Positions 1 through 14,300 of a stretch of 64,000 bases of DNA are shown here, in pieces (the first letter of the stretch is position 1; every line of letters starts with the position of its first letter). The position numbers and the translations under genes are program-made. The stretch lies in NCBI RefSeq assembly GCF_020184175.1, contig NC_065532.1, positions 5,022,001 to 5,086,000 on the forward strand, read 5' to 3'. The notes beneath the pieces were generated by a model. That model was given only the letters and a program-made list of their open reading frames with translations. It did not search any database and was not told the origin of the DNA. Source of the stretch: Aphis gossypii (lineage: Eukaryota; Arthropoda; Insecta; Hemiptera; Aphididae).

Positions 1-3000
1 ATGTAGAGAAATTACCGATATTATTAGATGTCTAAGACTATAACATAAAGTAATAATCTCATATTCATAGTCGGAAACCAATGTGGTAGTAGTTATAATA
101 CCATAAATAATTTAAGATAATATTATTATTATGTATATTGTTACGTGTAAGTGTAAGTGTAAACTTTACATTTACATGGCCAGACCTGTAAAATTAGCGG
201 TCCTCTTTCCGCAACGGTTATACCACCATCAAAACGTCGTTTGGAGTTATAAGTGTATTTAATTTTTAAAAAAAGTTTTAAAAAATAATTATAATTCTAC
301 TGAAATATAAATATCAACAAAATAAAGGATCAAAAATAAAAATGTTTATTATGTATATTCCATTTTTAAGAAACTTTTCTCGGCCATACCTGCGAACGAA
401 TCCTAGACACGCCTATAATGATTCTATGTTTTAAAGTTATATTACAATGTTTATAAACCGGTACGCCCTAATTGCTTTTAACTTTGTTGTATTCATAATA
501 ATAAACTGTTATTAAATTTACTTTAAAACTGATATTTCGTTTTAAGAAATTAAAATGTTTAAAGTTGAAACTATTCGTTGTGGGTAAAAGTATCGACGAC
601 AAACTGGTAGGTACGAAGGAAAATTATGAGTAAGAGCATTATTCCTCAATAATTGTCCTCGGTGATTGAACTTATTGGAAACAAATAGTTGAATTTATGA
701 GATAACAATTTTGGTTTAGAACTCATATTTTATAACATAATAAAAAAATAGATAAAAATAAATTTGTGAGTTTTAGTGATTTTTATGGGAAGTTGAAGTA
801 ACCCAATTTGTTCGCCCTTGTGTAACAAAAGTCGAATCATATGAGCAATAAGCAGTCAATCAATTAGATAGGCGTACAACACTAACAAATTTTAAAAATC
901 AGCGGTACCTACAGATACTAATGCCGTAGTTGTAAAAATGTAATGGATTTATCATTATAATAAACATTTCATACTCCAATACAATGCATTCACTTGACCC
1001 ATAAATGGCCCATACTACTTAGTACAGTAAAAATAATAGTATTTGAACGGGAAATGGTTGGCGATAAATAATAATATAATATTACTCGTTGTGCTAATGT
1101 TTCGTCTACCGTCGTATGTACGATCGCTTATAAATCGTACTAAAGTTCGAAAAATATTGATCACAATATTTTGTCATGTGAGACGCACGCAAAAATGTCG
1201 TAGGTATAAATCATCCTAAAAATTGTATAGGTACTAGCATTACATATTAAACAATAAATACTATACACCAGTAGAAAAATATGCAAAGGCTAAAATAATT
1301 TGTCTCTGTCAAATATTTTCATCGTGATAGATGTGGTCTGCTGTAAAATTCGCTTATTACTTATGTTAAAAATAAGAATACCATAATGGTCGCGTGTCGA
1401 AAACCATTTACATGCGTTATGTTTTTAATGTGTTAAAAATTTTACGTTTCCGAATGGTTGTTGATGTATATTATTTCCAATAGAAACATACAATAATATA
1501 ATTACGATGGCGACGCATGTATTTATAAATTATATGGTCGGTTTTAGTAACAAACTAAAAACAGAAATAATTATATTTTTAAAAAAACATTTAAAATATT
1601 ACACGTGTCTCGAGCATACAGTTCGCTCTAGTTTTTCAGAACTGTCATCGAAGTGTTACCGCAGCAACCAAACTTCTATGACCGACTACTTGTATACGGG
1701 GTGTTTCATTAAACTAATAAACATTATATGTTAATTTCAATGAGCGAAGCATAGAAAAAATAGTAAAGTATACCATTAAAAGTTACGGTCACATATTTAT
1801 TTCATATATTATACACAATTTGTTTATAGCTGCAGGTTATACAAAACTATGTATTAAAATGTTGTTGATATTCATAATATATAATCATCAAAAATTCTAT
1901 AAAATCATTCTATTTATCATTATGAAATTCTAAAAAAAGATTATTATCATAACAATTTTCTAATTAAACCATTAATAAAAATATAACAATATTTATTTGC
2001 TTAAAACACAAACATTCAGAACACAATTATAATCAGAACACCCTGTGTAATATACATATAAGTCACAAACTTCGTTTAGGTCCACCGGCACGACTACACG
2101 TGTTTTGAAAATTGATATCGATTAATACGCAACGGGCCTATTGGATATGTAACAGGAAATGAAAACGGCGGGCGCGTTAATTGTGTACAATTGGAAAGGG
2201 GAGGGTCATGCCTACTATATTTTAGGTCCTGCACCCCTGTATTATAATATTTTACAACTGCCGGGCACGAAAGTGAATATTATTATACATAGGTATAACT
2301 TTATTTTAAATTGAACACGAAAATTATATGATCATTTTTGCGCCTAATGCATAATATAATATTTATATTCTATAGATCGCGTGTTTATTTCGGCGTTTCG
2401 GCAGCAAAATACAAAAAAACTCGTTTGATGAACCTGCACGTATAATTATTATAGTTAGGTCTAGAAGGAGGTGTACCAACGCTTTCTATTTCTTCACGAG
2501 TACTCGGGTTCGTGTAACACATCCACATACATCACTCATAAATAAATAAACAAATATTAATAAATGTATGTTATAGTCACCTTCCACCGAGTCTTCGATT
2601 ATTGTAGTTATACCTATTATGTTATGCTATATGGCTAAATTTTCGATTGTATTTACATATCTACGCGGTTCGATCACGATGAAAATAATACGACAACGAA
2701 ATCAATTTTCACCTTATAAGGACTTCGAATAAATCACCTGGCGGCAGTACTTATTCGATACTCGTGTTCACACGTGGTGCCGTTCGAAATATATTATCGT
2801 ATAAGTACGTGTACTGGACACCGCTTGAAACGTATTAGCTTAAACGTTTTGTTTTCGATCGCACTTGGAGATTACCTATACGCACGACGATTTGTGTGAA
2901 TTTACTTAGGCATTTATCATTTACATAAATTGACCGTAAATAGGTATCAGAGGTTTTTATTGAGTCATTGCAATTTTCAAATACTAACAATGAGAGACCT

Positions 3001-5151
3001 TTAACTGGAAGTGTGCATGTAGCGCGTAGTAGATAATTTAATACACATGCACCAACACTCGAATAGTAGACGACCGTCAGACTTTGAATAACATTTTTAT
3101 TATTTTGAGAAAAAAAATACAATTGTAAATAACACTGACTAGATGGATAATAAATTAATAATATTAGAAACATAAAAATTTGTTAATTAAAGTGGAATTA
3201 GTACAGTCATAGACCTTATACTCTTATACAGTAACAATAAAATATACTCATACAATTTTAGTTTTATACTATTTTTTCATCATTTATATAGGACTTGAGC
3301 TATTATGACAGTACACATAATAAATATATAATAAATACATTACTATAAATTTTAAATTTGATTTTAATTATTTTCTTTTTTTATTTAAGACCATTGTTAC
3401 TTATAAATATTATTATTTCATAAAATTATAAAAATTGTTGCATATTGCATAGGTATACTGTTTGCCAAAAACAATCTTAACCTATAACTTATCAGTTAAC
3501 AATATATCAAGATAAATCGTTTAAACTATAAGTTTGGTAACTCATAACTGTCTAAAAAATATGAACATCGCACCGGAAAACCATAAGTCTTATAAAACAA
3601 TAAAACACTTTCAACACGTTAACGGATGGCTACCGTAATTCTTTTTTGTAACATTGAATAATTGCTATCTCTTCAATACTGTCGTACAATATAACTGCAT
3701 ATTACATTAATACATTAAATTACTATATGGTTACACTCCGACGGCCATTAATAATAAATATATATATAATAACAACACTGTTGCAATGGCGGTCGTAGAA
3801 CTCGTCGTACGGACCATGACCACCCGAGAAAATTGTCGGAGTTTATTTTTTGTTGTCATTTCCTTTTTGTTGGCGTCCGTCAGACGTTTTGTCGAGTTTT
3901 GTGTTTTTAAAAAACACGTACGCACGCACGTACGATATATATATAAGTATATACCTAACACATTTATTGCGTTTAACGAAATATCCTTTCCCCGTAGTTG
4001 GGCCACATGATGATGTCGTCGGCAACGCCAATGATGCAGTGTCTACGTGTGGCGTGAAAGGCACGCTGGATTTAAATATATCTGGGCCATCTCTTTTTGT
4101 ATATAGTATATTCCGCCACGTTTTATATCATATTTATGACACGCTGATCCAGTGGTGCTTAAAATGTTTGTCACGATTCAAAACTAAAATATAATTAAAT
4201 AATATGTATAATATTTTAACGTAATCGAAACAATAAATCTATCATATTATAATATAATCAACACTGTGTGTTATTTAAAAAGAATAATATTTATTTTATA
4301 ATTGAACGGATATCCTAAACCATATTTTTATTTTTATTTATTCAATAGTTACACTATGTGAGTTCCACAACACTCATCACGACTTTTTTCACGTCAGAAT
4401 AATATTGTTTGTTTTAATATATTCATAATTTCATATAAAGTATAATATACTACATCATGATATTAATTCAAATCCAGACATATATGATACATCATTAAAA
4501 CTTGTTTCATTTCGAGTGGGCCTAAAACAATGGACAATGATGATCGAAATGTATATTTATAAATAAAGTTTATAATGGAAAAATGACGACTTATAGTGAC
4601 TCCACGCGAAGAAAAATATTATTTAAATTGGTAGACCACAGTGTGACATTGAATAATAAAACAAAACAAAAATGTTAAATATTACTTAATAATAACTAAC
4701 TGCATAATATTTGTCAAAATATTAATTTAACTAATACTCGTAGAATATCAAGTTACAAGGGTATATAAATGTTTATGATAATATTTTCAAGGAATTTCCT
4801 ATACAGTTATTATAGAGTATGTTAAGTTAGGTTAGGTTAAGGTAGGTAAGTATCTAGAACTATACAATTAAAGACGATAGAGTACGTGGTTAAACAATAA
4901 CAATATATTGATTTTAATGAAGCGTGTGGCATAATATAAAAATTAAAAATATTAACAATAAAATCATGTTAAGAATATTCTCCTGCTCGGTGTTTGGTTA
5001 AGTTTGGTAGGTTATATTCATTTATCTGTCATTAAAATTAATATGTTATCTGATTTAAGTGGTATACATATTCAATCAATAAATGTATAATGTATATATA
5101 GCTATAAATTCGTCCACTGATTATATAATTATTATTTTGTTTTGTTTTTAG
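1..5151 (+). other. AT-rich upstream intron or flank of klar
   Basis: No convincing coding exon is present on either strand. Exon 5152 has a true acceptor and no in-frame start, so at least the 3' part of this stretch is intron. Short overlapping ORFs at 3731-4194 on both strands lack family resemblance. A short telomere-like run of GTTAGGTTAGG lies at 4822-4850. Confidence 0.6.
4822..4850. repeat. Short telomere-like TTAGG run
   Basis: GTTAAGTTAGGTTAGGTTAA followed by GGTAGGTAAG contains two or three near-copies of the insect telomere unit TTAGG. It is too short to be more than a chance or relic interstitial repeat. Confidence 0.3.
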
Positions 5152-5391
5152 TGTATCCACAGTGACATTGAAACAAAAGGCAAGTGCATCCGGTTGGTGT
5201 TGAAATACTGCAAGTGGCTAGCTGACGAACATCATCAACCCACTACTCAGGTACATCTAGAGTTGGTGCAAACGGTGCCACTGCTAACCAAAAAATCGAA
5301 GAATTTTGAACATCGCTGGCAGCTGTTGTACATAAGATCGTTAGAGTGGATTTGCTTCATCGAAAGTCTGGACGTGAAAAAATGTCGAAAG
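5152..5391 (+). CDS. klar: klar exon a
   Basis: Acceptor TTTTTAG ends at 5151 and the donor GTATGT starts at 5392; the exon is 240 nt, phase 0 to 0. It encodes residues 1-80, starting CIHSDIETKGK, with the Trp-rich helix pattern RWQLLYIRSLEW of a spectrin-like repeat. No start codon precedes it in frame, so it is an internal exon. Confidence 0.88.
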
Positions 5392-8300
5392 GTATGTCAA
5401 ATTAATTATCCAGAATGACTGCTAAAGTTTCAAAGTAATCCATCCAAACGGAGTTAATGTAACGTTACATACATGTACGAACGTACGTAATATAGGATTT
5501 ACGTCGTTCTCTGTTACTTTATACATTGTATACAATATACATATATAGGTATATATTTTTTTAAATGTACATTTATTTTTATTATAGGACAGTAATAGTT
5601 CTTCTGATTGCGATGAAGAACCGGTTCACAAATGTCCACGGTTAGTCGATCATAAGTTGTCAAATTCTTCAGACGTAAGTTACCACTGTACATTTTTTTC
5701 TTTTTGAGAAATACATTATTTAAAGCGTTTAAATATTTAGGATAAACAAGGTAATATTGAAATGGAAACAGAGACTTCACCATCACCAGTCCTTCAATCT
5801 GAACGAATGTCATTCGACGATACGGCCAATTTTCACAGGTAAATCAAATTACACAGAGTTGATTGTTTTGAGTTTTTTACATTTTATTATTTACAGGTCG
5901 GATAGAAAGGGCCCAAACTTGGCAACTTTCTACTACAGACATTTAGATACGGATTCGGAACAAGAATCCCAAAAAAAAGCTATTGTGGAAACTGAAGTTA
6001 AAACGTCGGAATCGTCGGAAGAAGAAGAATGGACATACAGTTCTAATACAACAAAAGAAATTAAGAAACCAGAAGTTCCCGTGTCATTTGCAGAACGAGC
6101 GAACATAGAACAAATTAAAGCTTTGGTTGAAAACGTTAATTGGTCGGTTACCAAGGACAAACACTCTGAAAAACTTTGGATGTCTGGTAGTGGCATAAAA
6201 AGGAGAATTTTCCGACAAGAAACTGCTGATCCTGAAGTAATATACCAATAGTTCTTTTCTACCTATGAAATATATTATATAATTAGAGATTTCATGTCAA
6301 TGTATTTTTTTTTAGAATGAAGAATTTATCGGTGATAGTTGTGATGCCAGTGGTGAATACACTACAGAAGACGACGATCAGCATTTCATCTTAGATAATC
6401 ATTCTCATTCTTCGCGGTCATGTGATATAACCGTAGTGCAAACTCAGGAACTAGATTTTTGTTCAAATCCAGGAAATATAAATGAATGCAGTTCCCCAAA
6501 AGTAATTAGCTAAATTACCATAACATCGTTGTATAATTACTATTATTGTTAATATATCGATTTAAATTTACAGGTTGTGTTGAGATCAAAAACAAATGTT
6601 GGAAATACGTTAAGACCGGTCAGCATGTCTGGTCTTCCTCAAAGTAGTCCCAAGGCTAGACTTCTGACTGAGTCCTGTCAGTTGTCTGTTTCCGAATCGG
6701 CTCTCAACCATATTTCTCATGAACAAGTGTCTGTAAACGGCAGGGACTCGTCTACCATCGAAGAATCTACTGCGACTCAAACGCAAGACTGTTGTGGATC
6801 TTACAACACTAATTCACTGAGACGACGTAAACTAAAACACAGAAGAAAGAGTACCATGGTAAGAAATGGCTGATAATTGATAAATATATAAAAATACTAG
6901 ACCAATCGCATTATATTATTTAATTTTGTAAACCCAGGAAAGAAAAAGTAAAAGTGGATCAGCTGACAGTCTGTCGTCTGTAGTTAATTCTGTTGCCTAC
7001 AATGAAATGATTAATTCTGGTTCATTTTCTGGCTCTTTGTGTGGCATTACTCAAATTGATTCACAACGAGTGGATTCAGAAACCGAAGAAGAGGTTACAA
7101 AAGAGTCGAAACGTCCTGCCGTGCGCAAGCGTCCTATGAAAATGCCAGTGTTCCGTCTTGGCGAATTCGGTGCTGTCACTCCAAGAGAAAAACGTTTTCC
7201 GTTGACTGCTCAACTTCCGTCAGGTACGACCACAGATTTTAGTTCATTTTCTGAACAGGCATGGGACAGCTATCAAGAAAAGTATTTGAGTGAGCCGTAT
7301 AGTGAGGACCCCCCAGATCCAGAATCCGTCAGACGATTATTGGACTTTGGTGATGATTACAGAAAATGCTTTGATAGTCAATCTGACTGCGCTTCCAGCA
7401 TTGGTAGACCAAGTTTTGTGAGTACTATCGAGTGTTATATTTTATAGAGATTTTAATTTTTTTTTTTATTATATTATTTTAGCTCGATGATGAAACTTTT
7501 GAACAAGATTCGTCAGATTCTGTTCGTAACCTCATCGTTAAAAGTCGATTACAATTGAACTACTTGGACCAGGTACTTTCTAAACTCGTCGCGTATCCGA
7601 ATTCAAACATTACGATTAAAGAAATTGTAAGTAGACAACTACTATAAATTTATTTTATTGGCATTAATAATTTTTATTTATTTACAGGGTCAGTTAAAAC
7701 AACGATGCAGAGAAAATGAATATTGTCTCCGTTTTTGTTTAGAAGGAATCAAAGATAGTCAAACGTTTGTTTCAGCCAGTGACATAGCCGAAATCGAAAG
7801 TAAGTAATTAATTTTATTGTATTATTATAAATTCATAGGTAAAATTACATTCCAATTGTATTTAACAATTGATTAAATAGTTATTTCTGAGATGAAGAAG
7901 GTGCACGTAGGTAATTAAAAATATTTTTAACTTTAGTTAATTTAAAGTTTACAGCTTAAAAGATCTACACATACAAATCTATTTAATTAAAACACACTAA
8001 TATCAATCTATTTTTTTAAAAATGTTATAAATATTTTTCATGATTAAACTAGAGTGTTAATAATAAAGTATATTTTATAATGTCATATTGAACAATTTGA
8101 CACGTTTTAAATAAATAATTTAAAAAATGTGACCTTGGTCAATAACTCATTACTAATGTCTTCAGATATTTATTTTTTATTTTTGTCTTTACGTAATGAA
8201 CATAAATATTTTAATGACCTTGAATTATAAATGTTTGTATCAGTCATTCACTCGATAATTAGGTGCTTAAAGTACTTTGATAATTAAAAACGATTTTAAA

Positions 8301-11300
8301 ATAACAGTAATAATATTAATAATAGTTATAATTATAAAAGAACCTACATTACATCCTTTTAATAGTATACTATATTCACACAAAAATAAAGTGAAATGTT
8401 CAAATACCACCCCGCGGCATATTATTCGAAAGAAACCCAGTTCTAACGGGTTTATATGGACTAAATTGAAGACCAAGCCTACATACGATGGGAGCTTTGT
8501 GATATTGACAGTAACTCGAGAGTAACGAAATATTGTATTGTATCGCCACGACGAATACAATAAATCATTTATTAGTTTATCAGCCTAATCTATAGTCTTA
8601 TCTAACTATTGATGTGCTAGATTTTTTATAATTGTAACGTATATCCGTAAATGTGTAATTCAAGGTTAAAAATTATATATACACCGCGAATCTTAATGAT
8701 AATAAAACGACTTTGTTGTGGTCTATTTTCGTTAGTTGTGCAGAATTTTATGATGTACTTAAATTTACAACAAAACTTTCTAAGCAGTTTTTGTAGACGA
8801 TGAACGACTACGAAAAACCTACGAACAGAACTCGTCGTGTCACCATGGTGACCCCTGTAAACATAATATCTCGATTCTTCCCCTCACGACCGAATGAAGA
8901 AATCGATCAGATGGCGTCTAGAGTTTTCGTCGTGGTTATGTTATACCTATGAATACTTGTACTTTTATATATTAATATTGGTCCATGGTTCTGCATTTCA
9001 AAATATATTTTTTTTAAATTCCTATGGGTTGTAAATTGTTAATTTGACAATTGTTTTTAAAATATCAATGTATTGAAATCGAAATTTGAATAAATAAATC
9101 CCGAGTTTTTTTTTTACTATTTACTAACGAAAATATTTAAATTTAAATAATACATATGATTATATCAACACATAAGAAGTTAATTAATATTTAAGACTAT
9201 ATATTTTTATCAAAGTATAGTTTCTGGACCTAAAATTATTTATTATCAATTCGTTAACTTGACTACAGTTTTCTTCGGTTGATATATACATTGTTATAAC
9301 GATAATCATATTTATAAATATACGTATTACATAAAGAATTAGAATAGCAAGAAAACTACTAATATATCAGAGGTGTCACTATAAAATGGAGTCTTCGGGG
9401 CAGACAGGCAGTACCAAATAAGTGTTGGTTCCCATCTATTTATGCTATCAAAATTCTAAAAATTTTAATTTTTTTAAAAAAACAATAGTTTGTACTTATT
9501 GTTTGCTTATTTAATTTATGAAATTTTTCATTGTCTCCATTTACTTCAATTAATAATAATATAAAAGCCCAGCACTGCCCGTACTCTTATATAAAATATG
9601 ATGTTTTGAACTTTTGCCTTGCCATCCTGTAGTCACGCCACTGGTATGACTACGATTTCGACGCTTGAAAATTTGTCGCAGAAAAAAGGGCAAAATAAAA
9701 AGGTTTTCTCGATTGAAAACGGGGTCATCGAGTACATTTGCATATCAAAATTCCAAAAATCATAACTAGGGCGAATGCGTTATTTTTGCATATTAAAATG
9801 GAGAGTCGGTTGGGCGTGTTTGAAGTTATCGCCTGTAGTTACGCTGTGCAGTATTCAATATCGTATTATCGCGACTATAATGTGTATATAATAAATATAT
9901 TACTCAAGTGCCAGCCGCCAAGTTATATATGAATATAATATGTACAGTGTACACATGTTATACCTATTCCTAAACCATAATATTATGGTATTATTCGTCG
10001 GGTCGCGGGCGAGCGACGGCTGCGCCCCACCTGTTCCGTGTAGCGTCGCGCCTGCATATAATATGATTTATACTCGCGTGTGTGTTCGCACAAGAACCTC
10101 TCGCGGCGCACGCGTTTCGCGCGGTCCTGGTAGTATCGCCATCACCTGTTCGGTGATTGCGCGTTCGCCGCTTACACAATATTATATTATAATCTTGTAT
10201 GACACTCAATAATAGCTTACAATAATATTAAATTGGTAATAATTTTAGAGGTGCGTCGTCGTAGTACACCTTCACAATAATAATACATCGATCGCTTTTC
10301 GTAGATACTTCTACGTCCGTTCTCCATTCGTTGTTACCGCTGGCTCATTGTTGTCGCTACCGTTTCGCGCTAATAAGTATAATAATGTATGCCATCATGA
10401 ACCAGTTCGTCCGCAGCGCCAGCGCAGTGTGGTACGACGGCCGAACGCTACCGTATGTCCGTGTATAGTTATCGTCTGCAATTTGTGCGAAACTTAACTG
10501 TTGAAATCTGATATTCTTCGTTATTATTATTATTTTGCAATATTTCTCGTTCACCTGTGGTCCTAACCAACGGCACTCCATAGATGGCAATCCGCGTGGA
10601 AGTGGCGCACGCAGCCACGCAAACCATGATCAAAGGTAAATAATAATCATTATGTGCCTATCAATTTTTGTCAATCCAAACCCACTGTCGTATATGGTTA
10701 GGAATATATATTATGATAGCGTGTCCTAAACTCCTGAGTTAAAAACAACCGATATTATATTCTGTCTTTTTCGCCACCGTTCGTCACCCCCACATCACCG
10801 GCTATAGCAGCAGTAAGTGAATGACCGAGAAAAACGAACAATTCTCAACTTTCGAAAAAAAAAATATAGATAATATGCCAACTGTCAATCTCGTTTTTCT
10901 GTATCTTAATTTCGGCCTCGAGCTACCGCCCACCTTTAAACCTACGTAATAGTTTTGAATTCTAACGCTAATGTAAAATACACTATCCCACCAATGAGGT
11001 GACTATGATCAGTTTTAGAACTGTATACAGTATACAGCGTATATATATAATATATACATTATACATATACCTATAATATTAAGGTGTTAGGTACCTATAC
11101 TATGCCATATATAGTTTTACGCATGTATAAATAAGCGTAGGCAGGGGTGGGCTGGGAAGGATCTAGCCCATTATCCAAGGTATAACAGTGGTCTATATTT
11201 ATGTATCGATATAATTGAACCACTTACAAGGCACTGGCCCAAAACCCAGTCAAAGACAGGATCGCTGTTCGTCCTCTATAGCACAATAAATCACTGGGCT

Positions 11301-14300
11301 AGTCAGCCCCTGAGCGTGGTAAAGATTATTTCTTGTTTTTATAGTTTGATAGAAATTAAATACTATAATTCATAATTTTTATTTTTAAAAAACTATTATA
11401 TTATTTTATTTTATTCGTTTTCAAATTTATCTCATCTTATTTAAAAAAATATATACATGAATGTTGTATCATAATATGTTTAAATGTTCTATTGTAATAT
11501 AGTTTTCTTTGTAATTATTAACAGAGCTATGACATAATTTCCAATTATGTACTCGTTTAAACTTTTATTTTTCCATTTTTTTTTTTTTTTGTTTATAATA
11601 GGTATATAATTGTCCTTTTCGGTTTTTTTTATTTTTTTACCATGTTCTGACAATTTTGTCGATTTCCATATTCCTAACCTTTGTACACCTTATTATTGTG
11701 TATCAATACGTCAATACTGCTCTGAACCAATTGTCTATTGTTAAGATTAGAAAAGATCAATTAATCAAAATTTATTTAAAAACAACTATTATATATTTAT
11801 ATAAATTTCAAAACGTTTATTCATGTATTTTGAGTTTCTATTTTTGAATACATTTTTTTTTGCACCTTTTGAAATACATTTTAATAGATTTTATAATAGT
11901 GGAAATATGTATAGTAGGTATATGTTTATGTATAGTTATAAAATATGATTATTTTACTATGCACTATGCAGGGACAAACTACTAAACTCTATTCATACAA
12001 TACTGCAGTCTGCAATTCTATGATAAATTTCACCGAAAACGATTTTTATCGATCTATGATTTGTATACAATACATACTTTTTGATGTATGTTAAGCCCGT
12101 TATGGAAGTATTATACTTAGTATCGAGTATTCGAGTTGTCAACCCAACATTACACCTCACCGTGGCCATTAGAGCGTGATTTATATGGACATATATAGTT
12201 GTACATTACAATAGAACAGAAAAAAATGTTTTATTGTAAACAATTATAACTGTTACCTCGGAACGTTGGCTCTGTATATGAGTGCTAAAAATATAATTAT
12301 ATCTCAGGTTTATACGTTTTTTTAAATAAAAAAAAAAGTCTCAACGCATGGTTGCACTAATAATTATGTTGGTCCAATTAAGTTTCAACATAATGTATTA
12401 TATATATAAAATAAACGTTTTTTTTTTTAATGCTCTCATTACTCATTGGTCGTTAATACAGAAATTGTTTAAGACATTAATAAACAATTTTTAAAAATAC
12501 AAATTATAATATATTATATTTTTATTGAATAATGTTGGTTCATCGTTATACAATACTTACTACTTTTGACATAAACATTGCGGCTTTAGAGCTGCTGGAT
12601 CTTAAATGTTCATGTAATTTACACTAGCTATATAATCTTACCAATGACAAAATACATTTTATATAATAGGTACACTCTAGTACTTGAAATTTAAAACTTA
12701 TCTTTTATGTTATTTAACCGTCACTGCACAAGAATAATTGTTGGCTTTGCCCTGATATAAAAAATGATGTCAAACCTAAATGATATTTAATTTCATGTTA
12801 ATTAGCAATTACCTACCTACCTACCGACCTACCTCGTATGTATAATAACTTATGCAACTTAATTATATTTTATAAATTAAAAATCAGGTATTTAGGTATG
12901 AACATTTTTACAAAATAATAAGTACCCGGTCCAAGTACCTATACCACATTTTCCTGATTTTCATGAGGTTAATAGAGGAAAACGATAAAACAAGGTAACC
13001 CACCCTATAAATTTTAACTGTATACAAAATTTAGGATGTTAAATTAATAAAGTATAATCATATAAATAATTTGTAAATAAATCTTCATGTTTCATAATTG
13101 TCGTGGAATATATATTTCTCAATAATAATAATATGATTTACAATGTAATGTTTTTATAATATACCTATTACCTACATATTATAGGTACATAGTGGATATC
13201 TATTATACTCGTACTTTACACGATACATATAAAAATGTATAAATACATTTAAAGTACCTACTATATTTTTATTTTATATACATTTATGACATACATATTT
13301 GATCGAATATAAATGCATCATGAATATATCACTCTGTATATTCATTTAAATCATGGTATCGTGTTGCTATTTACTAAACATTCGATTGTTAAGTTTTATC
13401 AGAATTTATATCTTAGTATAATAAAGTATATCAGCACAATATTACCTATATATGTCAATATTCTATATATTATCATTAATATGATTTCATTTTACATCCA
13501 ATAAACTAAATTATCTATATAAATATTTTTTTTAAGTAATTATTAACTGCATGTTGTAACTCGTTTAACACTTTATTATTCAAAATTATAAGTGTCTGAT
13601 CTCTATATATTTTATTATTTCCCTAGATTATTGTAATATATATAACCTAAATAGATCATAATGATCATATAAATGTATAATAATTGAATAAAGTAAGTTA
13701 AGTTGTAGTTAAAAGTTTACTATTTTAAATTTTGATAGTCTTCCCAGTTCCCTTTAAATCTATAAATCACAATAGCCTTTAATGAAATATTTGCATTTTT
13801 GACATAAAAAAAATACCACTAGATACCTATATGTATTTTTATATTTATATTTTTTAACTTATCTGATCTATACTGCAGTCTGCAGGTACAAATACAAATA
13901 AATATAACTATAGTAGTAAAATAATGAGATTTGCGTTTCTGTAAATGTCATTTTATTATTAGGTATAGGTAATTAAATACGTAGATAAAAAAAATTTAAA
14001 AGGGGCGCAGAATCTGGTTAATTGTTTCCAAATGAAGTATATGAACGAGTCACCGTAGTAGTTACAAATGAGAAAAGGGTAGATGATATAGAGTATGTCT
14101 AACTTTAAATCTTAAAATAGCCCCATGAATAACTATAAATTCACGTGGCTATGACATCTCTGGATTCTGAATAATATATTTCGGTAGGTATACTAAATGA
14201 GGGCCTATGAAAAAAGTTTAAATTCATCGTCGCCGCCATTTAAATCGCATTGAATATAAAATGTAATTACACAAAAATACCCATTGCCTTGTTGATATAA

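Noticed and set aside
3731..4194. Overlapping ORFs on both strands, up to 114 codons
   Set aside because: Several frames are open at once in a mildly GC-richer patch, no splice signals or family motifs are visible, and both strands are equally open, which is typical of chance.
4822..4850. Interstitial telomere from TTAGG-like run
   Set aside because: Only two or three imperfect units; expected by chance in this base composition.
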